DNA of 47,701 nt. Origin: Desulfuromonas sp. (GTDB lineage: Bacteria > Desulfobacterota > Desulfuromonadia > Desulfuromonadales > Geopsychrobacteraceae). The DNA lies in contig PKUG01000202.1 in NCBI GenBank assembly GCA_002869665.1, positions 1-47,701 of the forward strand, in the 5' to 3' direction. The notes below the pieces were generated by a model that had not been told where the DNA came from, did not search any database, and saw only the letters and a list, made by a program, of their open reading frames with translations. The translations under genes and the position numbers were made by a program. This document shows positions 16,418 to 25,376 of this stretch, piece after piece (within the stretch, counting starts at the first letter, position 1; each line of letters starts with the position of its first letter).

Positions 16418-17536
16418 TCAACGTGGACAATGGTAGCCATCAGGCAGTCCCTGTTTCGACAGAACAATCTGCCAAAGCTGGTTACTGCGCGATCTGAAAG
16501 CTCCCGCACAGGAGAGCAGGTAATACTCCCACATGCGCCGGAAACGCTCATCGTAGTTATCTTTCAGTTGCGGCCAGGCGCACTGAAAATTCTCGTACCA
16601 GGCCATCAGGGTTTTGTCATAATCGAGACCGAAATTGTGCCAATCTTCCAGAACGAAATCCCCTTCAAAACCGCTGCATACCTGCTGGGCGGATGGAATC
16701 ATCCCGTTCGGGAAAATGTACTTGTCAATCCAGGGATCGGTTCGTTCCGTCGGCGTATTTCCGCCGATGGTGTGCAGAAGAAAAAGCCCATCGTCCTTCA
16801 GTAATTCCGCCACCTTGTGAAAGTAGGTACGGTAGTTTTTATAACCGACATGCTCAAACATTCCGATTGAGACAACCCGATCAAAAATCCATCGCAGTTC
16901 ACGATAATCCTGGACCCGAATCTCAACCGGCAGTCCGCGACAATTTTCCCTGGCCAATTCGGCCTGGGCCGTTGAGATCGTAATGCCGACCACTTCGACC
17001 CCGAACTCTTCCGCCATGAAGCGAGCGGTCCCTCCCCAACCACAGCCGATATCAAGTACCCGCTGACCTTTTTCAAGATGGAGTTTTCTGGCGGTCAACA
17101 AAAGCTTATGGCGCTGGGCCTCATCGAGGGTTTCAGCATGGCGCCAATAACCGCAGCTGTAGATCATCCGCTCATCGAGCATACTGCGATAGAGATCGTT
17201 ATCGATATTGTAATGACGTTCACCGACCTGATAGGCCCGTTTCGCAGATTGGCAATTGAGGAGTTTGGCTTTGAGCGCCGCCATAAGGACGACGAAAGAT
17301 CTGAATTTTTCATCGAGTTTGGCTTTGAGCAGACGGGCCGTCAACTGGTCGAGTGAATCGGTTTCCCACCAGCCGTCGACATAAGCTTCACCGAACCCGA
17401 GACTCCCCTGGGCCAGAATCCGCCGGTAGAGATTCCGGTTATTGACCCGGATATCCCACGGTCGTTCGCCGTTAATGACGACATCCGCATGGTCCAGAAG
17501 TTCTTCAATACGCCTGCGCAAACTGATATCCGACAT
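16418..17536 (-). CDS. cfa: Cyclopropane-fatty-acyl-phospholipid synthase
   Basis: 372 residues from the ATG at 17536, which has GGAGGAGAGC ahead; the track adds seven unnecessary residues. It transfers a methylene from S-adenosylmethionine to unsaturated acyl chains of membrane phospholipids. Landmarks are 'GFGEAYVDGWWE' in the N-terminal lipid-binding region, 'YSCGYW', the SAM-binding 'LDIGCGWGG', 'GITIS', the conserved 'MFEHVGYKNY' and 'IFPNGMIPS', and the C-terminal 'WYENFQ'. Length matches E. coli Cfa. Its gene stands between terminator-bounded units and converges on deaD. Related mycolic acid methyltransferases share the fold but belong to actinobacteria. Confidence 0.93.
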   Translation of the reverse strand: MSDISLRRRIEELLDHADVVINGERPWDIRVNNRNLYRRILAQGSLGFGEAYVDGWWETDSLDQLTARLLKAKLDEKFRSFVVLMAALKAKLLNCQSAKRAYQVGERHYNIDNDLYRSMLDERMIYSCGYWRHAETLDEAQRHKLLLTARKLHLEKGQRVLDIGCGWGGTARFMAEEFGVEVVGITISTAQAELARENCRGLPVEIRVQDYRELRWIFDRVVSIGMFEHVGYKNYRTYFHKVAELLKDDGLFLLHTIGGNTPTERTDPWIDKYIFPNGMIPSAQQVCSGFEGDFVLEDWHNFGLDYDKTLMAWYENFQCAWPQLKDNYDERFRRMWEYYLLSCAGAFRSRSNQLWQIVLSKQGLPDGYHCPR

Positions 17537-17702
17537 GCTCTCCTCCAGATCAGGCACAACGAATCGTGTGGCGTGACAAATACAGGAAGAATGACCGGGT
17601 GGCGGTGCTGCTCAAACAGCCTTCGCCATAAAATCACACTGAAGAGAATTCAGCTTGTTTTCCAGATACTTAAACAGCTTATCGGTCAATGTCAAGGGCA
17701 AT

Positions 17703-17749
17703 AAAAAACCCCTGCCGGCGCGGAATTTAGGATTCCGGACGGACAGGGG
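17703..17749 (-). terminator. Terminator after the M42 peptidase gene
   Basis: On the minus strand CCCCTG...CAGGGG with an inner CGGAAT/ATTCCG stem forms an imperfect hairpin followed by TTTTTT, about 20 bases past the stop of the M42 gene. It separates that operon from cfa. Confidence 0.75.
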
Positions 17750-17768
17750 GCAGGTCTTTGGAGGATTT

Positions 17769-18842
17769 TTACTGCGGAATGAAGCAGGAATTGATATCGA
17801 TACGCTGAACGACGGCGGCCAACAGGTCGATGGCAGCATCCAGGTCAGCCAGCGCCAGGGTTTCTACCGGCGTATGCATATAGCGCAGGGGGATACCCAG
17901 CAGCGCTGTCGCAACGCCGCCACGGGAAAGCTGCATGACGTTGGCGTCGGTCCCGGTTGCCCGCGGCACACCGATCACCTGGATCGGGATGTTTTGTTCG
18001 GCCGCGGTCGCAACGATCAGGTCAAAAAGTACCGGGTTGATATTGGCCCCGCGGGCAATAACCGGTCCCTTCCCCAACTCGACCCGGCCGATGGTTTTCT
18101 GATCCACCCCGGGATAGTCGGTCGCGTGTGTAACCTCGACAACGATACCGACGTCCGGGTTAACGCCGTAACTGCTGGTTGCACCGCCACGCAGGCCGAT
18201 CTCTTCCTGGACTGTTGAGACAGCGTAAAAATCACAGAGGCAATCTCCGGCAGCATGCAGGCGTTTGGCGACCTCGGTGACGATAAATGCTCCCATCTTG
18301 TCATCAAACGCGCGCGAGGTGACGATATCCCCCTGCAGGCGTGCGACACCGACTGCGAAGGTGACCGGATCGCCGATACGGACCAGCTTTTCCACCTCTT
18401 CCCGGCTGGAACAGCCGATATCGATAAACTGATCCTTCAGCTTGATGACCGTATCACGATCCTTTGCCTCGATCAGATGAATCGCTTTTTTACCGATGAT
18501 CCCGGGGATGACCCCTGCCTGCGTATGAATATTGACCCGCTGTCCCGGTGAAAGGTGGGGGTCTACCCCGCCGATGGCGCCGAATGAGATATAGCCGTGA
18601 TCATCAACGTATTGAACCATGAAGCCGATTTCGTCACAGTGTCCGGCCAGCATCACCCGCGGCCCTTCCGGGTCGCCGAGGCGGGCGACCAGATTCCCCA
18701 TGACATCGGTGGTCAGGCTCTCAACAACTCCGTCAAGTTGCCGACGGATAACCCGCTGGGCCGGCTGTTCGTAGCCGGACGGGCTGGGAGTTTCGACGAG
18801 TTCCTTGAGAAAATCGAATTTCTGGCGGTCCATTCCGATCAC
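17769..18842 (-). CDS. M42-family metallo-aminopeptidase
   Basis: 357 residues if the GTG overlapping the upstream stop is used; an ATG three codons in ('MDRQKFDFLKEL') is equally possible. M42 enzymes are cytoplasmic tetrahedral aminopeptidases with two metal ions (TET/FrvX/YsdC group). Visible features: 'ETPSPSGYE', metal ligand regions 'AGHCDEIGF' and 'SRAFDDKMGAF', the catalytic Glu in 'STVQEEIGLRG', 'VVEVTHATDYPG', and 'RYMHTPVETL' at the C-terminus. It overlaps the PHP gene upstream by four bases, so the two are co-translated. Some M42 members act as endoglucanases or deblocking peptidases; substrate preference cannot be read from the sequence. Confidence 0.9.
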   Translation of the reverse strand: MIGMDRQKFDFLKELVETPSPSGYEQPAQRVIRRQLDGVVESLTTDVMGNLVARLGDPEGPRVMLAGHCDEIGFMVQYVDDHGYISFGAIGGVDPHLSPGQRVNIHTQAGVIPGIIGKKAIHLIEAKDRDTVIKLKDQFIDIGCSSREEVEKLVRIGDPVTFAVGVARLQGDIVTSRAFDDKMGAFIVTEVAKRLHAAGDCLCDFYAVSTVQEEIGLRGGATSSYGVNPDVGIVVEVTHATDYPGVDQKTIGRVELGKGPVIARGANINPVLFDLIVATAAEQNIPIQVIGVPRATGTDANVMQLSRGGVATALLGIPLRYMHTPVETLALADLDAAIDLLAAVVQRIDINSCFIPQ

Positions 18843-19492
18843 GCTCCCTTGGCCTTGGCCACCAGCACAGCGGAGTTACTCAACGCTTGCTGATACTGTT
18901 CTTCCGTCATACCGGCACCAAAAGCGATCTTGCGTGCCAACTCAGGAGAAACCAGGTCTCCCGGGGCATGGGCATCGTTATTGATCACCAGCTTGGCACC
19001 GTACTCGGTCGCCAGTTTGGCGACATGACCATTGGTCAGAGAGTGCCCTTTACGGGTTGTGATTTCGAGATAAACACCCATTTCGGCGGCCAGTTGTACC
19101 TCTTCCACGGTGATCAGACCGGGGTGGGCCAGAATATCAACACCAGCCTTGATCGCCGCGAGATTGGTCCCGGCCATGACCGGTTCGACGATCGTCTCAC
19201 CGTGAACGACGATCAACTCCGCCCCCTTGTCACGAGCCAGTTTGGCAACATCGGCGATCGACTTAGGTGGGACATGGGTCAATTCAACGCCGGCAAGCAC
19301 CTGCAGTCCGTTTGCCTCACCGATTTCATCAACGGCGGGAACCAGATTGTCAAGCAGCCAGGCGGTGTTACTGCGGTCCGCATGGTCGGTCAGGGCGATG
19401 GCGCTGTAACCGGCGACCGCAGCCCGACGCACCAGTTCTGCCGGAACTAGCTCGCCGTCACTGAAAAATGTATGGGTATGCAGATCGATCAT
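18839..19492 (-). CDS. PHP-domain phosphoesterase, histidinol-phosphatase type
   Basis: 217 residues. The N-terminal PHP motif 'MIDLHTHTFFSDGE' and later 'ALTDHAD', 'GVELTHV' and 'INNDAHAPGD' supply the metal-binding residues of the polymerase/histidinol phosphatase family. It is short and has no polymerase or helicase fusion, so a small-molecule phosphatase or phosphodiesterase is likely. Histidinol phosphate and 5'-3' nucleotides are both known substrates in the family, and no his gene lies near. GGAG precedes the ATG by seven bases. It is co-translated with the downstream M42 peptidase, with which I see no obvious functional link. Confidence 0.82.
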   Translation of the reverse strand: MIDLHTHTFFSDGELVPAELVRRAAVAGYSAIALTDHADRSNTAWLLDNLVPAVDEIGEANGLQVLAGVELTHVPPKSIADVAKLARDKGAELIVVHGETIVEPVMAGTNLAAIKAGVDILAHPGLITVEEVQLAAEMGVYLEITTRKGHSLTNGHVAKLATEYGAKLVINNDAHAPGDLVSPELARKIAFGAGMTEEQYQQALSNSAVLVAKAKGA

Positions 19493-19573
19493 ATGAAAAC
19501 TCCGTTTTCAGATATCAGAGTACAGGCTTCAAGTTTCAGGCATTCAAATCTTCGCCTGAGTTCTGACGCTTGA

Positions 19574-20899
19574 TTACTGATGAGCTAACTCCCCAAGGTT
19601 TGAATTGGTCATCACCTTGATGATTTTCACCGGAACCGTCTGGCCGATGAGTGTTTCCGGTCCGGCAAAATTGACGACCCGGTTCCAGGTCGTGCGCCCG
19701 AACAGCTGCCCCTGCCCCTGCTTGCTCGATCCTTCAACCAGGATCGACTGGACCGTATCGAGGTCCGCGCGCCAGGCAACACTGCTGTTGTGCTGCTGAA
19801 CTGCGAGCAGGCGATCGAAACGTTCCTGCTTCTGCATCGATGACTGATCATCACTGAAGTTCGCCGCAGCGGTCCCTTCCCGCGGGGAGAAGAGGAAGGT
19901 GTAGGCATCAGCATACTCGACTTGTTTCACGACGTCGAGAGTCGCCAGGAAATCTTCCTCGGCTTCACCGGGAAAACCGACAATAATGTCGGTCGTCAAC
20001 CGGATCTCCGGACAGACGCTCTTGAGCCGCGCCACCTTATTCAGGTAGTCAGCCGCCGTGTAACCACGGTTCATCAATTTCAGGATGCGATCAGAACCAC
20101 TCTGTAACGGCAAGTGAATATGCTTGCACAGTTTTTCGAGCTCGCCGAAACAGTCGATCAGCTCGTCAGTCATATCTTTCGGATGAGAGGTCGCAAAACG
20201 GATCCGTTCCAACCCATCGATCGCATTGACCCTGCGTAACAGCTCGGAAAAGGAAATTTCACCCGGATCCTTGATTCCGTAGGAATTGACATTCTGCCCG
20301 AGCAAGGTAACTTCGCGTACGCCCTGTTCAACCAGCTGACGAATTTCGGCGAGGATTTCACCGCTCGGACGACTGATCTCGCGCCCGCGCACATGCGGAA
20401 CGATACAGTAGGAACAGAAGTTGTCGCACCCCTGCATGACGGTGACGAAGCGGGTTACGGTATCGCGGAAGGTGCGTTCTGGAAACAAATCCAAACGGGT
20501 ATCGCGGTCGAGAAACTCGGTCAGCGAGCCACGCTTGCGCCGTTCTTCAACCTGCTGAACCAGCTCCGGCAGACGATGGATGTTATGCGTGCCGAAGACG
20601 AAATCAAGGTACTTGACCTTCTCCAGCATGCGCTCCCCTTCCTGCTGGGCCACACAGCCGCCAACACCGATCATCAGCGCCGGACGCTGGTCCTTGATCG
20701 GCTTGAAGCGTCCAAGGTGTCCATAGACCCGGCGCTCCGCCTTATCACGCACGGAACAGGTATTAAGGAGAACCAGATCGGCCTGTTCTGCCGAATCGAC
20801 CTGGATATAACCGAGACCGCCAAGCAGATCGGCAATCTGCTCGGAATCGACGACATTCATTTGACAGCCGAATGTTTCGAGATAAAACGCTTTACTCAT
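19574..20899 (-). CDS. miaB: tRNA-2-methylthio-N6-dimethylallyladenosine synthase MiaB
   Basis: 441 residues from the ATG at 20899; the track includes one earlier TTG codon. A radical SAM enzyme that methylthiolates i6A37 in tRNAs reading UNN codons. The N-terminal MTTase domain opens with 'LETFGCQMNVVDSE', the MiaB signature. The radical SAM site is 'CDNFCSYCIVPHVRG', and a TRAM domain closes the protein ('SILVEGSSKQGQGQLFGRT'). Length is normal. It is the second methylthiotransferase in the window after MtaB; both consume Fe-S clusters. The Shine-Dalgarno is weak (TTGGTGATAA). Confidence 0.94.
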   Translation of the reverse strand: MSKAFYLETFGCQMNVVDSEQIADLLGGLGYIQVDSAEQADLVLLNTCSVRDKAERRVYGHLGRFKPIKDQRPALMIGVGGCVAQQEGERMLEKVKYLDFVFGTHNIHRLPELVQQVEERRKRGSLTEFLDRDTRLDLFPERTFRDTVTRFVTVMQGCDNFCSYCIVPHVRGREISRPSGEILAEIRQLVEQGVREVTLLGQNVNSYGIKDPGEISFSELLRRVNAIDGLERIRFATSHPKDMTDELIDCFGELEKLCKHIHLPLQSGSDRILKLMNRGYTAADYLNKVARLKSVCPEIRLTTDIIVGFPGEAEEDFLATLDVVKQVEYADAYTFLFSPREGTAAANFSDDQSSMQKQERFDRLLAVQQHNSSVAWRADLDTVQSILVEGSSKQGQGQLFGRTTWNRVVNFAGPETLIGQTVPVKIIKVMTNSNLGELAHQ

Positions 20900-21048
20900 C
20901 AATTATCACCAACAGCTTGGAGCGGATTAAGTTACTCAGATATCAGAAAAAACCGCACCGTATGCTAAATTACGACGCGGCAGAGGGGATTTAACAGAAT
21001 ATACGGCTGACAGTCAACCGAACAGAACGCAAATCCAGACAAAAAAAC

Positions 21049-21549
21049 TCAAGAACCAGAAATCGGCAGTCGCTGAATGAAAAGCTCGGGATGCTCGATA
21101 CATTCGAGAATCACCGGAGGACATTTATGGAAAGAGAGGCGGATACTGAGCAGGGTCTTGCCATACTTTCTGGTTTTATACCCCTGAAAATCGTTCATCG
21201 GATAACTTTCGGTACGCTGTCCGAGCAACCGGTTACGCACCAACAAACGCCGGTCGGTCAGAGCATAAAAGACCTTCTCCCAGCGCATCCGCGCCAGGAT
21301 AATCGGAACCGGACCGATGAGGAAAGAGCCGATCACCAACACCAGTGGCAACGCCAGCAGCCACGACGAAAGCCCCTGCTCACGGATCAGGTGATAACCG
21401 ATCATCAGCCAGAAGCTGCTGGCCAGGAACAAAACCGTACCGATCAACGCCTGCAACCAATGTCTGAAGGTATAGCAGCGCGGCGCCGGACGCCCCTGCC
21501 AAAGCAGGGTTTCCCCCTTTTCCAGCTGCCAGTCGAGTGAAGTTGTCAT
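21049..21549 (-). CDS. Small membrane protein with PH-like domain
   Basis: 166 residues from the ATG at 21549, which follows GGAGAACGAC; the longer track ORF reads back into a repeat element and is rejected. After 'LEKGETLLWQGRP' come two membrane helices (about 35-60 and 68-92), then a soluble part containing 'VFYALTDRRLLVRN' and 'YPMNDFQGYK'. That pattern is typical of bacterial PH-like (bPH2/YdbT-type) domains next to membrane anchors. Function unknown; such proteins are often linked to envelope stress or lipid binding. It lies downstream of the M48 peptidase gene with a repeat element between them. Confidence 0.6.
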   Translation of the reverse strand: MTTSLDWQLEKGETLLWQGRPAPRCYTFRHWLQALIGTVLFLASSFWLMIGYHLIREQGLSSWLLALPLVLVIGSFLIGPVPIILARMRWEKVFYALTDRRLLVRNRLLGQRTESYPMNDFQGYKTRKYGKTLLSIRLSFHKCPPVILECIEHPELFIQRLPISGS

Positions 21550-21590
21550 GTCGTTCTCCGTTATGTGGGTTGATACCACCAAGATTTTCA

Positions 21591-21731
21591 TTACCACTAA
21601 GGCACTAAGAAAAATATTTGTTTTTTCTCTATCTAAGAAACAGGTTTGTCTGCTGACCAATCGCTCGATGTTTCTTCAGAAATCAAAACCATAACCACAA
21701 ACCTTAGAGCCCTTAGTGTCTTAGTGGTGAA
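21591..21731. repeat. Inverted-repeat element with CACTAAG heptamers
   Basis: The left arm at 21594-21609 (ACCACTAAGGCACTAAG region) and the reverse complement of the right arm at 21714-21729 (ACCACTAAGACACTAAG) match at all but one position. Each arm contains two CACTAAG heptamers eight bases apart. About 105 bases of AT-rich sequence without a credible gene lie between them. Similar heptamer-rich arms are scattered between genes in many bacterial genomes, from memory. The right arm abuts the M48 stop, so it may also act as a transcript end. No transposase is present. Confidence 0.7.
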
Positions 21732-21738
21732 AAAAAAT

Positions 21739-23040
21739 TCACCGTCCCAACGTCCGTAATCTGGTTGCCGCCGCTTTACCGAGTTTACCGTTACGATCGG
21801 CCTGGACGACCGATTCGTACAATTGTTTCGCCCGCGTGAAGTTCCCCTCCTGCTCTTCCGCCTGACCGAGCAGATAGGCCGCCTGAACCGTCGGCAACAG
21901 CTTGAGCGACGCATCAAGCTCCGTTACGGCCCGTGCCGACTCGCGGTTCTGCAGGTAGATGTAGCCGAGCCCCATACGTGACTCATAATAATTCGGATCG
22001 GTGTTAACCGCCCGGATCAGGTAACGACGGGCCGGGACAAGATCTTCATTGCGCAGGTAGGCCATACCGAGGGCGCTCAACAACAGGCCGTGATCCGGTG
22101 CCTGCTGCATCGCCTTATGATAAGTTTCAAGCGCCGCAAGTTGATCCCCCTGCTGCTCCAGTTTGCGCGCCTGGTCGTACAGTTCGTAAGCCGCAACGGT
22201 CTTGTCGAGAGATCCCGATGCGCGCCGATAAGCATTCCTGTCGAGCCCCGCCCCGCCCCGGTTATTCCCATAAGTACCAATGATCCGTTGCTCGATCGCG
22301 GTCAGACGATCGCGGGAGAAGGGGTGAGTGCGGAACAGCCCACTGACCCAGTCGGGATTGGTCCCGCTTTCGAACTTGCGCAGAAACAGTTGCTGTAATT
22401 CAACGGCGCCATTAAGTGAATAACCGGAACGGGCCAGATAATCGACACTCAGAGCATCAGCTTCATATTCCTGATCACGGCTATAGCTCTTGCCGAGCAG
22501 GTCCGCGGTCAAGCCGCCGATTCTGGTCAGCGCCTGGCCGTAGCCACTGTCCCCAGCCAAGGCCCCAAGCAGGCCAACCGTCGTCCCCATAAGGGTGCTG
22601 CGTTGAATCTCCTGCACGCTGTGCCGGGCGGTGACATGTCCGATCTCATGGGCGAGGACTGCCGCCAACTGCGCCTCATCCTCCATGCTGACCAATAGCC
22701 CGCGGGTAATGGCAATATACCCACCCGGCAGGGCAAAAGCATTCGGTGAAGATTCGTTAACAACGTTGAAGCGATAGGTCAATTCCGGCCGATGGCTGAC
22801 CCGGGCAAGGCGCTGACCAACACGATCAACATAAGCGTTCAGAGCCGGGTCTGGGTAGACCCCGCCCATTTTCTGCAATGCCTGAGTGTAAGCCTTGCCG
22901 CCAAGCTCAACCTCCTGGTCTACTGTGACCTCCATGATTGCCAGTTCCTTGCGTCCGGTCACGGGGTTGACCGCACAACCGGCGAGGGAAACGGCGAGCA
23001 ACAGGCTCAAAAGCAGAGTGACAGACAGGTTTCTTTTCAT
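21739..23040 (-). CDS. Periplasmic M48 metalloprotease with TPR repeats, BepA-like lipoprotein
   Basis: 433 residues starting at 'MKRNLSVTLLL', with AGGGAG nine bases upstream; the track's extra N-terminus is not supported. A lipoprotein signal ends in 'VSLAGC' (C22), placing the protein in the envelope. Zinc ligands are in 'HEIGHVTARH' (131-140), with the third ligand probably in 'DQEYEADALSVDYL'. The C-terminal 150 residues are TPR-like ('ALETYHKAMQQAPDHGLLLSALG'). This matches BepA/YfgC, which checks outer-membrane protein and LPS-assembly machinery, although BepA itself is not a lipoprotein. 'VNPVTGRKEL' after the lipidation site is a common feature of lipoprotein M48 enzymes. Confidence 0.87.
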   Translation of the reverse strand: MKRNLSVTLLLSLLLAVSLAGCAVNPVTGRKELAIMEVTVDQEVELGGKAYTQALQKMGGVYPDPALNAYVDRVGQRLARVSHRPELTYRFNVVNESSPNAFALPGGYIAITRGLLVSMEDEAQLAAVLAHEIGHVTARHSVQEIQRSTLMGTTVGLLGALAGDSGYGQALTRIGGLTADLLGKSYSRDQEYEADALSVDYLARSGYSLNGAVELQQLFLRKFESGTNPDWVSGLFRTHPFSRDRLTAIEQRIIGTYGNNRGGAGLDRNAYRRASGSLDKTVAAYELYDQARKLEQQGDQLAALETYHKAMQQAPDHGLLLSALGMAYLRNEDLVPARRYLIRAVNTDPNYYESRMGLGYIYLQNRESARAVTELDASLKLLPTVQAAYLLGQAEEQEGNFTRAKQLYESVVQADRNGKLGKAAATRLRTLGR

Positions 23041-23183
23041 TTCACAGACTCCCTGAAGAAAAGCATCGATTGGGCGAACACACAAAATTCCTTAAAAAAG
23101 TTGCGTAAGAACAATCCTGCAACTATAAATGAACACGCATGGCAGTGACAATTATTTGTGCATTGCCGCCATTGGAGCGCCCT

Positions 23184-23723
23184 ATGATTTCAGACCACGA
23201 CGCAGGGATCCTCATCGACCTCGCCCGTGAAACGATTCAGAAACGGGTCAGAAACGAAGACTGCAGCCCGCCCCCACGCCAGGAACCTGCACTGAACGTC
23301 CAGGCCGGATGTTTTGTGACGATCAAGCGCAATGGCCGGCTGCGCGGTTGCATCGGCAATTTTGTTTCAAGTCAGCCGCTCTATCAAACCGTTGTCGACA
23401 TGGCCATCGCCGCAGCGACCGAAGACCCGCGCTTCGCGCCGATGAGTGAGGTCGAACTTGCCGATTTCGAGATCGAAATCACGGTTCTCTCTCCACTGGA
23501 GAAGATCAGCGACATCAATCTGATAGAAGTCGGACGACACGGTATCTACATCGTCAAGGGCTATCAACGTGGCGTTCTGCTCCCCCAGGTTGCCACGGAA
23601 TACGGTTGGGATCGCGAGACCTTCCTGCAACAGACCTGTGTCAAGGCGGGACTGCCGACCGACGCCTGGCAGACACCCGGGATCGATATCTATCGCTTCA
23701 GCGGCCAGATTATCGAAGAATAA
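23184..23723 (+). CDS. AMMECR1 family protein (AmmeMemoRadiSam protein A)
   Basis: 179 residues from the ATG at 23184, with GGAG six bases before; the track's earlier start gives an unlikely N-terminus. Family marks are 'GCFVTIKRNGRLRGCIGNF' and 'AAATEDPRFAPMSEVEL', followed by 'FEIEITVLSPLEKI' and 'GVLLPQVATEYGWDRETFL'. AMMECR1 proteins commonly occur with a Memo-like dioxygenase and a radical SAM protein in the AmmeMemoRadiSam system, whose function is undefined. Neither partner is next to it here, though they may be elsewhere. It is followed by metF in the same direction. Confidence 0.88.
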   Translation: MISDHDAGILIDLARETIQKRVRNEDCSPPPRQEPALNVQAGCFVTIKRNGRLRGCIGNFVSSQPLYQTVVDMAIAAATEDPRFAPMSEVELADFEIEITVLSPLEKISDINLIEVGRHGIYIVKGYQRGVLLPQVATEYGWDRETFLQQTCVKAGLPTDAWQTPGIDIYRFSGQIIEE

Positions 23724-23767
23724 ACTGCTCGAAAACTTTCACTTTATATTGTAATAAAGGCAAATAA

Positions 23768-24508
23768 ATGACTGAAATATCAATTGAACTTGTCCCGAGA
23801 AACGAAGCCTCCCTGCGCCGGGAACTGGAACTTGTGCGCGACAGGTTCAGCAGTATCGAACGTATCAACATCCCCGATATCCTGCGTTTCGACATGCGCA
23901 GCTGGGATGCCTGTAAAATCGCCGGTGAATACTTCCCAAAGACGATCCCCCATCTGCGCGCCATCGACTTCGACCCCAACGCACCACTCGATATCGATGC
24001 TGAGATCACCGCCAAAGGGATCGAGGCGGTCCTGGTGATCAGCGGAGATCCGCCACAGGACATGAGTCACAAGATTTACCGCACCGGGGCACTGGAGATG
24101 ATCCGCCGTCTCAAACGTGAGCTTCCCGACCTCAAGGTTTATGCCGGGATGGACCCCTACCGCAGTGGGATCAAGGAAGAGATCGACTATCTACGTGCCA
24201 AGCGTGACGCCGGCGCTGACGCCTTCTTCACCCAGCCTTTTTTCGATCTGCGCCTGATGGACATCTACCAGGGGTTCCTGCAGGATTTCACCATCTTCTG
24301 GGGGGTTTCCCCGGTGCTTACCGAGAACAGCCGCAACTACTGGGAAAACAAGAATAACGCGATTTTTCCACCCGATTTCGTGCCGACCATGGAGTGGAAC
24401 CGCGAGTTCGCCCGCAAAGCTCTGGAGTTCGCCCGCGAAAATGGCGGCAACCTCTACTTCATGCCGATTCGTACCAATATCGGCGATTACCTCGAAGGCA
24501 TTTTATAA
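23768..24508 (+). CDS. Methylenetetrahydrofolate reductase-family protein
   Basis: 246 residues, shorter than typical MetF (about 290). It shows the MTHFR TIM-barrel pattern: 'ISIELVPRNEASL' with the catalytic-type Glu, 'RAIDFDPNAPLDI', 'VLVISGDPPQD', 'KVYAGMDPYRSG', and 'RDAGADAFFTQPFFDLRLM' near the C-terminus. MetF makes 5-methyl-THF, the methyl donor of MetH, which is encoded 6 kb away in this window. The short length and divergent first motif leave room for a MetF-like protein of other role. AAGG lies upstream of the ATG. Confidence 0.75.
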   Translation: MTEISIELVPRNEASLRRELELVRDRFSSIERINIPDILRFDMRSWDACKIAGEYFPKTIPHLRAIDFDPNAPLDIDAEITAKGIEAVLVISGDPPQDMSHKIYRTGALEMIRRLKRELPDLKVYAGMDPYRSGIKEEIDYLRAKRDAGADAFFTQPFFDLRLMDIYQGFLQDFTIFWGVSPVLTENSRNYWENKNNAIFPPDFVPTMEWNREFARKALEFARENGGNLYFMPIRTNIGDYLEGIL

Positions 24509-24554
24509 ACAGTCAATACCGCAAACAACGCCGTAAATCTGAAAGTAAGAGACT

Positions 24555-25316
24555 ATGAAAATCACGTTCCTTGGCGTCGGTTCGCAGTTTTCCGGCCACG
24601 AGCTGTTCCATTCCAACATGATCATTACTGCCGAAAGTGGCAATCGGCTGTTAATCGACTGTGGCAGCGACATCCGCTTCACCCTCCACGAACAGAACCT
24701 GACTCCTGCCGATATCGACGCAATTTACATTTCTCATCTGCACGGCGATCATGTCGGCGGGCTTGAATGGATGGCCCTGAATAATTATTTCACCCTCAAG
24801 CAAAGACGCCCCCGGTTGATCTGCGAGCAAAAGCTGATTGAACAATTGTGGGAGAACTCTCTGAAAGGCGGACTTGAATGCCTCGGGGACCGGAGAATGA
24901 CACTCAACGACTATTTCGCCTGCCACCCAGTGTCTCTGGTTGATGGTTTTCTCTGGGAGCAGATCGCCTTTAAACTCATCAGGATGCCTCATGTTGACGG
25001 CCCGGTCTGCCGCCACGACAGCTTCGGCCTGCTGATCACAGATGCCGCTAAAGGGGCGGCCTTCATTTCGACAGACACGACTTTTCAGCCCGAACTACTT
25101 GAACAGATCTCTGCAGAAGCGGATATCATCTTTCATGACTGTGAAACGACAAAATCGGTCTCATCTGTCCACGCTCATTACAAACAACTACGTACCTTGC
25201 CCGCAGATATTAAAAGCAAGATCTGGCTCTATCATTATCAATCCGGCTCGGATTACCAGCCAGAGCGGGATGGTTTTAAAGGTTTCGTGACCAAGGGGCA
25301 GGAGTTTTTTTTCTAG
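24555..25316 (+). CDS. MBL-fold metallohydrolase, RNase Z/PhnP-like
   Basis: 253 residues. The beta-lactamase-fold metal site is clear: 'ISHLHGDHVGGLEW' (HxHxDH), 'RMPHVDGPVCRHDSFGLLI', 'FISTDTTFQPELL', 'DIIFHDCET' and 'SVHAHYKQL'. N-terminal 'MKITFLGVGSQF' resembles RNase Z and PhnP-type phosphodiesterases, but RNase Z length and exosite are absent. Substrate unknown. AAGAGA precedes the ATG. The gene ends in TAG, and the frame stays open beyond it into the next gene's coding frame without another stop. It is 60 bases upstream of the CHASE2 cyclase and probably cotranscribed. Confidence 0.83.
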   Translation: MKITFLGVGSQFSGHELFHSNMIITAESGNRLLIDCGSDIRFTLHEQNLTPADIDAIYISHLHGDHVGGLEWMALNNYFTLKQRRPRLICEQKLIEQLWENSLKGGLECLGDRRMTLNDYFACHPVSLVDGFLWEQIAFKLIRMPHVDGPVCRHDSFGLLITDAAKGAAFISTDTTFQPELLEQISAEADIIFHDCETTKSVSSVHAHYKQLRTLPADIKSKIWLYHYQSGSDYQPERDGFKGFVTKGQEFFF

Positions 25317-25376
25317 AAAAATTTCGACTGGGTTACGCTTTCTGGTAAATATACCTGTCTCATCAGACTTGTTGCA

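Noticed and set aside
21550-21660. Extended N-terminus of the PH-like protein in the ORF track
   Set aside because: It reads through the CACTAAG repeat; the ATG at 21549 has a clear Shine-Dalgarno sequence.
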